Source: Dolomedes plantarius (lineage: Eukaryota > Arthropoda > Arachnida > Araneae > Dolomedidae). Taken from it: DNA of 64,000 nucleotides. The stretch is taken from the NCBI GenBank assembly GCA_907164885.2, contig OU015499.1, positions 155,864,821 to 155,928,820 on the forward strand. Reading direction: 5' to 3'. The notes beneath the pieces were generated by a model. The model was not told the origin of the DNA. It worked only from the letters and a program-made list of their open reading frames with translations, and did not search any database. Made by a program: the position numbers and the translations under genes. Below, piece by piece: positions 55,589 to 64,000 of this stretch (within the stretch, counting starts at the first letter, position 1; every line of letters starts with the position of its first letter).

Positions 55589-58500
55589 TCTCCATACTTT
55601 TCTTTATCGAAATTTGAAGCTTGATCTTTCTCATTTATTGTTAAGCATTCCACTTCATAATTAGGATCCAAGGGTACTTAGGATTGGTTGTCTGACTTAT
55701 TCTCATACACAAATCTGGCCAATCAGGGTAATGTAAGAGTACTATCACAGTAGCAAGATTGATAAGTAAAGTTGACTAATACACACAATGGAAAATTGTC
55801 TAAGAAGCAAATGAGTTATATAGGGAGTAGAAATATTGAATTATATGAATGAGATGTGACATATATATAAATCTCCTTTCTTTTCTGTTTATATATAAAT
55901 TTAATACCCATAGGAAAATATACAAAAAATGTTCACAGTATTGCATGATATAAATTTGTTGATTGAAATTGATTTTTTTTGTTTTAAATTGTTCAATTAA
56001 AATCATTTACACCTGCCTTCAACTATTTAAAGGTGTTTATCAGAAGCTTTCAAAGTCTGCAGCCTTCTTTTCATAACAGGATCTCAGTAGTTGATCTTCT
56101 GTTTCAGCTTCTGATTATGATTGTTCTTTTAACTTCCTACCAGAATAAGCAATAACATTATAGCCTAATAAAACTTAATGATCAAGCCTCCACATTTCTT
56201 TATAATCTGGATACAATGCTTTCTGGTTCACCTAGTCTGTTATTAAAAAATATGTCTTAAGTAAATATTCGTAGTAGTGAGATTTTACTCCAAAATGGCA
56301 ATTTTGGCATTATTTCCTTCGATTCTTCACTTTCATCTGTAAAGAAGCTATACACTGTAGGCGTGCAAGAGGCTTTATACACATAGCAGTGAAAATGTGA
56401 TGATAGGGAAAGCAACCATTTTAAGTTTAATGGATTTTTATTTTTAGATTTTTGGAAATATTAAATCTCCTCTTACTTTTGACTAATATGGGAGAATTAT
56501 TTCCTGCTTTGCTTCTGTAGGAATAAATATAGATGACAAAAGGCTTCCAAGACATAAAAAACCAAGGTGAGGAGGAACAAATAAGTTATCAGTTGTCGGG
56601 AAATCAGGTAATTCTGAATTATGTATAGTACCTCCTTGAAAAATCTAACATTCTGAGCATTGTAGTTTAAAATGGTCAGAATGTGATATTTGTATTCATA
56701 GGTATTTATACAATTGTGTTCAAAACTTAATTAATGCAAATTTATGTTAACATATTCATGGTGTTGTGTGGCATTTTCTTGCACCTCATTTTACCACTTT
56801 TATATCTCCCGAGTGACTTTTAAGTGATGATTTTGTTTAGATCCTTTAAGTGGCTCTGAATTTTATGAAAATCTCTTAAAGAAAACATGAAGTTTGTAGA
56901 TAAAGTTAATGAAATTTGAATAAAATTCCTTTCTCTCTGATGTTCTATGATGAAATGCATGAATGAGTTTCGATATATGTGTTGGCAAAGTTATAGATGA
57001 CTATGAGTCACCTCCACTTCCCACGCATGCATGTGTTATACCACCACCCATGCATGTGTTATATTAATCTGGCCTGTGCTGAACTTCTAATTAATTCACT
57101 TACAGTGAAGGCAGATAATAATCGGTGTATTCTGTTCTCTAATCCAATCACAAGTGTTATTGATTGTCACTCTCTACCTCACCAAATGGGTAGCTATGTT
57201 TTAGTAGTTCCAAATGCTCCTAATCCAAACCCTACACCTCAGATATCTTAAAGTTTTATGATTTTTTGCATTCTGGTATAAGCTTGAGAGTCCAATATTG
57301 TAACTGCCATATTCCAGTTTGTAAATATTTAATACTCCAATGAAATTTATACAAAAGAATTGTGAAAGTAACAATAACCCGTTTGTTAGGCAATATCATT
57401 TTCCTTTTGTCACCTTTTCTCGAAATAAAGACAATAAATGTTTTACCAGTATCCTCACCTGAGCTTATGTGTACAAAATAGAAAAAAAATGCTTTTCTAT
57501 ATTCCTGTCAAGTATATTATTTCGAAGGATTAAAATTTTTTATTATATATAATGCGTGAAATTTCCTTGATTTGAAAAGGAAAATTTGTTTATGGAAAGT
57601 AATTTATAAAAATACTATAACATGTTTGTCTATGAACTAAATAGTTTAAATGTCATCACATAGGGAATTTTATGACTGCAGTTTTTCTTTTAAATTTACT
57701 TATCCTTCAAAAATTTAATTTATTTAAGTATTACTATGTATTTTTTGTATACTATGTAAATGTATTTCTTTAATCACTGTTTTGCTAAATATGTTATTGA
57801 ACTTTTGCAGTTTCTCTCAGGGCAAACATTTATGACTGAAGAATAAAATACTTCATTCTCTATCATGAAAAATTATTTAAATTGACGATTGCTTTTCTAT
57901 CTCGTTGGTAATGAAGAGGTAGGTGTGATTTTCTCTAACCAAGAAGTATTATAATAGCTATAGCTTAATCTTCGTCTTATTTGCTTTAACACTTAACTGT
58001 ATTGTAGAGTTCAGACCAAAAGAATTACATTTTCTGTGGATATCTTGAAATCATTTGACTTGATACACAAAATGAAAAATGTGATGACATTACCTAATCC
58101 TGTAAGAACAAAATGGTTTTCCAATATTCTCTTAATCACACAACTGTTTTATTTATTTTATTATCCAGTATAAAGGTAACTCAAGATAATCAGAATGCTA
58201 TTCGAATTATTTTTAATGTTGTTTTACCAATTTTTAAATTTTAACTCTTAAGTTTTCTAAGTTTATGACAAAACTATTTTATTATTATCGACAACAAGTT
58301 TGAAGAGTGTTTAAAAGATAATATAAGTCCCACATTTTTCGTCCCAGTTTACATTTTTATAGGCATGCATATTTATTTCTAGTGCCTTTATTATGTAGTA
58401 GTCCCCTTTGTGCTTACATAGCTCTCTCAGATAAGAATGGGGAAAATGTTTGCAGTTCTAATCACTTAATCTTAAAGAATGTCATAAATCGCTAGTATTT

Positions 58501-59300
58501 CTCTTTAGTCATAGACTTTGTTAAAGGCTCTTTGGCCTTACCATCCACCGTGAGTGTAATAGAAAATAAATTTTATCCATAGAAATGAATAAAAGAGTAT
58601 TTTTAAGAATTAACTTTAATTTAAAAGTTTACGTATATATGAATATCCATCTTGCAAAATAGATAATATTTAAAAGATATGCACATGAGAAAGACATGGC
58701 GAAATCAGGTTATATAAAATTGTGTGAAAAGTTTTGCAGCAATACAAAAAAGAAGGAAACAATTTTTTAGAAAAATTTAACTTTGATTAAAAACTTTATT
58801 TAATTTTTACACTTTCCACCACCCTAAAAAAATTATAAATATTTTTTTTTTAAAAATTGATAAAAAAAAATGAAAAATACAAGAAAATTTGAATATATCA
58901 ATTTTTTTTAAATAGAACTATAAAAAAAAATACCAATTTTTTTTCCAAATTTTTTTAAAATTATACTACACTTCCATTAGCAGCAATCACCCAGCACTCC
59001 CACTTTTTTTCTTCTGAAAAATAAAGATTTAAAATAGGAAAAGATCTTTGAAATGTACAAATAAAGCTTTAAAAGCACCTGACATACATCTCGTAGACTA
59101 CAAGAGGTCCACAGATAACTGTTTTGAAATGTTTGATTCAGATTATTTGAAGAATAACATTAAAGCACTTATTGCACAGTAAATGAACAGAAAGAAATCT
59201 GAAGAATTTATTCTATTGTCAATTCTAATGTATTATATACACAACATTCGAATTAAAATGTGGAGTGAGCATGGTGAAAAATATCTGCAGCCAACAAACT
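55589..59300. other. Unit B non-coding sequence
   Basis: Collinear with 25893-27620 and 29790-31640. The empty sites for the LTR palindrome (about 57340) and Helitron IV (about 58398) lie here. 58980-59300 has no obvious unit A match. No gene recognised. Confidence 0.6.
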
Positions 59301-59607
59301 ACAGTCCAAACAAATAGGCCTAAATAAACATATAAGCTGTATATTCTTTATTTCCTATAATAATTTTATGTATTCAATTTGTAGATTTATGAACTTTTTA
59401 ATCTCATGGCAACCTAGTTTTTTCATCAGATGTTTATCTGTGGAATTTGTGGGAGTATTAATTTTAACGGTGAAATTATTTTTAATTACGTACAACTAAA
59501 TAAATAAAAAGGGAAAAATATTGATATTACTTATCCATTATACTACAGTCCAAACAAATATACCTAAATAAACCTATAAACCATATTTTTTGTTATTTCC
59601 TGTAATA

Positions 59608-61135
59608 CACTGGTGTAAGAAATTAAGACAATTTGCAGACTTGGTCGATTATCTCTAGGACTACTGTACCGATTTTAATGAAATTTGATATGTATATACA
59701 TTGATACAATACAAAACAAATAGCCATTCAATAATTGTAATACACACGCATGATCGTGCGTAGCACTCGTTGGAGTAGGAAGGTATGAAACAGCGGTTGC
59801 AGAATAATAAAAAAATGGGTTAATAGATGGTGTTATTTTGAAACAATCAGTTAATTTCAAATTGTAACAGTAAAAATGAGTAATCACCAACGTTTAGATG
59901 ACGGAATGAGGTGGCAAATTGTGGGGAGACTAGAAGCAGGCCAATCCTCAAGTCCAAATATGTAGAGAGTTCATTTTAACGCCCAGCGTCGTGTGTAACT
60001 TATGGAAACAGTTCCAGGATACCGGATCCATCGAAAGAAAGCCTGGGCAAGGTCGTCCAAGAGCCACGACGGCCAGAGAAGATCGCCATTTGTCGATTAT
60101 AGCGAGGCGTAACAGGAGTGCTACAGCTTCTCAGCTCTCTCGTGACTTGTATGCAGCCACGGGAACCTGTGTATCAAGGATGACTGTTTCCAAAAGATTT
60201 CATGAGAGAGGGTTGTTTGCAAGAAGACCTGCTGTTTACGTCCCGCTCACTTCTACGGACAGGAGAATCCGTTTATCATGGTGCAGAGAGCATAGAGATT
60301 GGAGTATGGATCAATGGGCGACCGTTCTCTTCACTGATGAGTCCCGGTTCAGCCTAAACACCGATTCTCGCCGTACGTTCATATGAAGAGAACCAGAGAC
60401 CGCTACCTACCCTCCAATGTCCGCGAAATCGACCATTATGGCGGAGGAGGTTTAATGGTCTGGGCAGTCATCATGTTGGATGTCCGCACACCTCTCCATG
60501 TCTTTGAAAGAGGAACTGTGACTGGTGTGAGGTATAGGGATGAGGTCTTGGAGCCCTATGTTCGCCTTTTCAGGGGTGCAGTTGGCCCTGAGTTCATTTT
60601 AATGGACGATAACGTGAGGCCACGTACAGCTCTTCTGGTCGACGAATTTCTAGAGAGTGGGGATATTCGCCAGTTGGATTGGCCAGCCAGATCTCCACAC
60701 CTTAACCCTATAGAGCATGTCTGGGACGCTCTGGGCAGGTCAATTGCAACTCGCAATCCCCCTCCGAGAACCATCCAGGGAATGAAAACAGCGTTGCTGA
60801 ACGAGTGGGACAAATAGCCACAGGAAATGATAAACTGTCTTATTTCAAGTATGAAATCACGCTGCGAGACCTGTATATCTGTAAGAGGGGACCATACCCC
60901 CTATAAACCCATCTAATAACCCATTTTTTTTGTTTATTCTGCAACCGCTGTTTCATACCTTCCGACTCCAACGAGTGTGTTACGCAAGATCATGCGTGTG
61001 TATTACAATTATTGAATGGTTATTTGTTTTGTATTGTATCAGTGTATGTACATATCAAATTTCATTAAAATCGGTACAGTAGTTCTAGAGATAATCGACC
61101 AAGTCTGCAAATTCTCTTAATTTCTTACACCAGTG
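59608..61135 (+). mobile_element. Tc1-D, Tc1-like element with 220-bp inverted repeats
   Basis: Terminal repeats of about 220 bp (59608-59825 and 60912-61135) beginning CACTGGTGTAAGAAATTAAG, with TA at both edges (59606-59607, 61136-61137). Removing the element gives CCTGTAATAATTTTATAT, almost the same as the uninterrupted unit A site at 31648. Long-TIR Tc1 elements are known, but the other three Tc1 families here have TIRs of about 30 bp. Confidence 0.93.
59878..60905 (+). pseudogene. Tc1-D transposase, broken
   Basis: From ATG 59878: DDGMRWQIVGRLEAGQS (first HTH), then a short deletion and stop at about 59962. The frame 59991-60386 resumes with VCNLWKQFQDTG, the GRPRA hook, and TDESRF (first Asp). 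A 1-base shift at about 60385 leads to 60383-60817 with GGGGLMVWAVI, FILMDDNVRP (second Asp) and SPHLNPIEHVW (Glu present, 34-residue spacing; the usual Asp of SPD is His). A TAG at 60815-60817 cuts off a further 28 or so codons that remain readable to about 60905. Confidence 0.9.
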
Positions 61136-61611
61136 TAATTTTATATGTTATTAATAGATTTATGAACTGTTTAATCTGATGGTAACCGAGCTTTTTCACC
61201 AGATGTTTAACTGTGGAATTTGTTGGAGCATTACTCTTAAAAATTAACGATGAAATTATTTGGAATTACGAACAACTGAAATTAATATAAAGGAAAAAAT
61301 ATTAATATTGTTTATCCATTGTTGATCGCGCCGATAGCAGTATTTTTGTTGAGATCCCTACATACCGAAATATATCAAATCGCTGCACATCCTTAAGAAC
61401 AAAAGACTAAGAATGCCAAAGGAAACTCGTGACCAAATTGCTTTAAATTTAAAATGTTCGTTAGTTTCATTTATCCAGAACATAATTTATAACATCTTAG
61501 TTTATAGATATCACATATCCTGGCACAAAATTTTATATTGCTATTGATTTCACGCGAAAAATACGAAAAAAGCGTGGTGTTACAGTGTTAATATATCTCA
61601 TTGACATTCCT

Positions 61612-61629
61612 TTCTCCTCTCTTTGCAGG
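61612..61629 (+). promoter_or_regulatory. Splice acceptor before ZNF-3 finger exon
   Basis: CTCCTCTCTTTGCAG|GTGCTCGG, AG at 61627-61628, counterpart of 34947. The exon then has the ATG-containing stretch around 61796-61870 aligned with 35107-35180. Confidence 0.5.
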
Positions 61630-61968
61630 TGCTCGGTATATATTGTTACATGCGAAACAGAAATATTTGTAGTACCACAAATTTAGAAGTTTTACGTATT
61701 GCTGCCAGTTACAGTTATCTGATCATGGTGTAAAGAAACATCGGTATACCAGAGGAGCAAATGTATTGTATCAACAGTGTAAATTTCCTTTCGAATGAAT
61801 GACATTCCTGCGAGCAGTACCCTTTTGAAGCCGAAGATGAATGCATTCCATGTCAGGCGTGATAAATAGTCTTCAAGTTCCAGTGCACAGATTCCCCCTC
61901 ACACCTAAGAAAATTTTTTCAAGTGTAATTTTTGTGACGGATCGTTTTCAGAGTTGGCTGCCTTAAAT

Positions 61969-62691
61969 ATGAATCATTCGTACCACATTATTGATAATCC
62001 TCTCTGTACGAAAAGAGAAAAACCTTTCACATGTACTGTATGTGAGAAAAGATTTACTCAACAGAGTAGTTTGATAACACATCTCCGCACCCACACTGGG
62101 GAAAAACCTTTCGCCTGCACTGTATGTGGGAAAATATTTTCTATACAGAGTAATTTAAAAAACCATCTCCGCACCCACACGGGAGAGAAGCCTTTCGCCT
62201 GCACTGTATGTGAGAAAAGATATTCTCATCAGAGTCATTTAACAACACATCTCCGTACACACACAGGAGAAAAACCATTCACCTGCACTGTATGTGAGAG
62301 AAAATTTTTTCAACACGGTTATTTAAAAAAACATCTTCGCACACACACAGGAGAGAAACCTTTCACCTGCACTGTATGTGGGAAAAGATTTTCTCAACCA
62401 GGTGCTTTAGAAACACATCTCCGCACACATACAGGAGAAAAACCTTTCGCCTGCACTGTATGTGAGAAAAGATTTTCTGAAAAGGGTCATTTAAAAAAGC
62501 ATTTCCGCACACACACAGGAGAGAAACCTTTTACATGCACTGTATGTGGAAGGAAATTTTCTCGACAGGATGTTTTAAAAACACATCTCCGCACGCACAC
62601 AGGAGAGAAACCTTTCGCCTGTTCTGCATGTGAGAGAAGATTTTCTGAGCAGCGTAGTTTAAATGTACATCTCCGAACACACACAGAATAG
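61969..62691 (+). CDS. C2H2 zinc-finger protein ZNF-3
   Basis: From ATG 61969 a frame of 240 residues with eight regular CX2CX12HX3H fingers and TGEKP linkers, ending ...HLRTHTE at the TAG 62689-62691. The frame is open upstream to 61909 and includes a degenerate FKCNFCDGSF finger start, as in ZNF-2. Presumably a nuclear DNA-binding protein. The end looks abnormal: after the TAG the frame reads KPFVCTV, the start of a ninth finger, and homology to a finger stops at about 62712. So the gene seems truncated by a nonsense change (linker GEK to E-stop-K) plus a breakpoint. Helix residues differ from those of ZNF-2, so binding specificity would differ. No extra effector domain is seen. Confidence 0.82.
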   Translation: MNHSYHIIDNPLCTKREKPFTCTVCEKRFTQQSSLITHLRTHTGEKPFACTVCGKIFSIQSNLKNHLRTHTGEKPFACTVCEKRYSHQSHLTTHLRTHTGEKPFTCTVCERKFFQHGYLKKHLRTHTGEKPFTCTVCGKRFSQPGALETHLRTHTGEKPFACTVCEKRFSEKGHLKKHFRTHTGEKPFTCTVCGRKFSRQDVLKTHLRTHTGEKPFACSACERRFSEQRSLNVHLRTHTE

Positions 62692-62711
62692 AAACCTTTC
62701 GTCTGCACTGT

Positions 62712-63861
62712 ACTGCAGACCTCCCTTCAGAAGAGACCTGAGACCGGTTTTAAGGTTGCTGCCTCGGGGAGGTCGATTCTCAAAATGAGGGGTCGGGGAT
62801 AATCAACACCCCAGTACCATTTCCCGCGGAAAGTATTTATCGCTCTTTAGGCATTAAGAAAATTATGGAGGTTTTAATTATTTAGGCTTTAAGAAAACCA
62901 TCACATGTTTTAGTTTCCATTTTCATGTAATCAACGTATTTTGGGACTTTTTACCCTGCATCGTATTACTTACTATTTCCCGAAGTAATGTAAGGGAGTT
63001 TCAGAAAACCTGAATAAAATGTAGAGTCATGTTTATTTTTATAAATACTGGATCATACAAAAATTTATTATTATAGATACAGATTTCAAGTATTTTGGTT
63101 TTGCAACTGTTATTTTTTCTTTCGCCAAAGGAGACGCGATCTTTTTCGGTAATTTTGTTTTCATTTAAGGGGTCTCGGGAGTCTTACTTTTTACTGAAGG
63201 TGCAATTTAGCATCATGTCACATTTAGTTTTATTTCTCATTCCCTATAAAACATAAATACATGAAATTTTTTCCACTGAAAGCTTAATATATGTTCAATG
63301 TAGAATAATTATTTTAATGTTCCATAACTGGTATTTTAATTAATTTTCCATTTTTAATTTTGATGAAAATTTTAAAATTGTGTTTTGGCTTGCATCCATT
63401 GCGCGCAAGACTGTAGCAAAACTATTGGTTCTAGATTCCCAAAAAATATTGATAAAGTTGTAAAACTAATGTATATTTTAAGCAATTAAAAACTTAAATT
63501 TTTTTAATTTAAATTAAAATTACAAAACTTCGAAAAAATGCATTTTTTTTATTGAAAGCATGTTAATTTTAAATAATTAATGCAATTAAAAATATTAAAT
63601 TTGAAGTATACATTATTCCTTGCATCAAAATAAACGTATTCACCAAGTTTTATAGAAATTGTTTTATCAGTTTCTTTATCAGTCAAAAAATGACTGCAAA
63701 AAAGACACAACTCTAGTATAATTTTACCCCAATTTCCCCCTCCAAATATCGGAATAGAACTGCACTTTAAAAGCGCCGGCCTTAGTTATTGCGGGACCCA
63801 ACTGCAGAAATTGCGATAAAAATATAATGTACAGATATTTTGATAAAAATATAATCGCACA
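62712..63861. other. Flank after ZNF-3, nothing recognised
   Basis: Unrelated to the 3' flanks of ZNF-1 and ZNF-2. First 130 bases are GC-richer (CTGCAGACCTCCCTTCAG onward); the rest is AT-rich. No gene, repeat edge or clear poly(A) signal for ZNF-3 is assigned. Confidence 0.5.
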
Positions 63862-64000
63862 CCGGCCTGTGGCGGCCTTGTGGTAGAGCGCGCTGGCTTT
63901 CGGTGCTGAGGGTGCTCGGATCGAATCCTGGCGTTGCGCCACTGAAAATGCCTCCGTTAATGTCGTCCCTTTATAGGGGGTTAGTGCTGGTCCGCTTATA
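63862..64000 (+). mobile_element. tRNA-derived SINE, runs off the window
   Basis: A GC-rich head with an A box (TGGTAGAGCGC, 63881-63891) and B box (GGATCGAATCC, 63918-63928). The spacing is right for pol III promoters, and a unique body follows to the window edge. The acceptor and anticodon stems do not form a proper tRNA, so it is read as a SINE head. It differs from the SINE at 5785-6000. Confidence 0.72.

Larger units (their letters stand above)
59301..61320. repeat. 244-bp tandem duplication, second copy split by Tc1-D
   Basis: TACAGTCCAAACAAATA begins at 59300 and again at 59544. Copy 1 is 59301-59544; copy 2 is 59545-59607 plus 61136 to about 61320. Unit A has a single copy (31640-31830), so the duplication arose in unit B. 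Confidence 0.8.

Noticed and set aside
63862..63940. Functional tRNA gene
   Set aside because: A and B boxes are present but the acceptor and T-stem do not pair and a SINE-like body follows.

Overview
Eukaryotic, AT-rich, repeat-dense DNA, most likely from an arthropod. The four Tc1-like transposon families, ZBED-type hAT copies, Helitrons, short-LTR Ty3/gypsy and Jockey-like LINE are what I associate with spider or other chelicerate genomes; this taxonomic call is an inference from family resemblance, not proof. There is no operon structure, and no CRISPR array or prokaryotic gene.

The only plausible host genes are three C2H2 zinc-finger genes on the + strand: ZNF-1 (3' end only, 2-319), ZNF-2 (35153-36622, about 15 good fingers) and ZNF-3 (about 61969-62691, 8 fingers). 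They lie in a tandem segmental duplication. The 3' end and 3' flank of ZNF-1 (1-2104) reappear almost unchanged at 36304-38333. The 13-15 kb upstream of ZNF-2 (13436-13898 and 21075-35300) reappears at 45163-45652, 47783-48785 and 50800-62000 upstream of ZNF-3. Both long units keep a conserved TATA-bearing block with a splice-donor-like end (21185-21560; 47783-48155) and a conserved splice acceptor just before the finger exon (34947; 61628). This suggests a short non-coding first exon and an intron of about 13.4 kb in each gene.

Layout. 1-2424: ZNF-1 end, 3' UTR, PIF/Harbinger-type MITEs. 2563-3972: Tc1-A. 3990-4948: pogo-like remnant. 5785-6000: tRNA-derived SINE. 6583-8662: two opposed Helitrons. 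8818-11669: hAT element with a broken ZBED-type transposase. 11940-12200: foldback. 13099-13253: (TA)n. 13899-21074: 5'-truncated LINE with a 10-bp target duplication, split by a Ty3/gypsy element (14212-18535). 21075-36622: unit A with Tc1-C, hAT remnants, a palindromic LTR cluster (27633-29784), a Helitron carrying a tRNA-like segment, a Tigger element and ZNF-2. 38336-45043: MITE, diverged tandem repeat, Tc1-B, Helitron III, and a BEL/Pao fragment fused to a Tc1-C tail. 45163-62691: unit B with its own insertions (a 1.1-kb pogo-like element, Tc1-D, and 2-kb blocks of unknown class) and ZNF-3. 62712-64000: unrelated flank ending in a tRNA-derived SINE.

Because the two units are paralogous, each serves as an empty-site control for the other. 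Tc1-C and the hAT remnants predate the duplication. The LINE (and the gypsy inside it), the LTR palindrome, Helitron IV and the Tigger entered unit A only; the 1.1-kb pogo-like element and Tc1-D entered unit B only. All transposase and reverse-transcriptase genes seen are broken. I see no complete unknown gene system. The most unusual structures are the zinc-finger duplication itself and the near-identical LTR palindrome.
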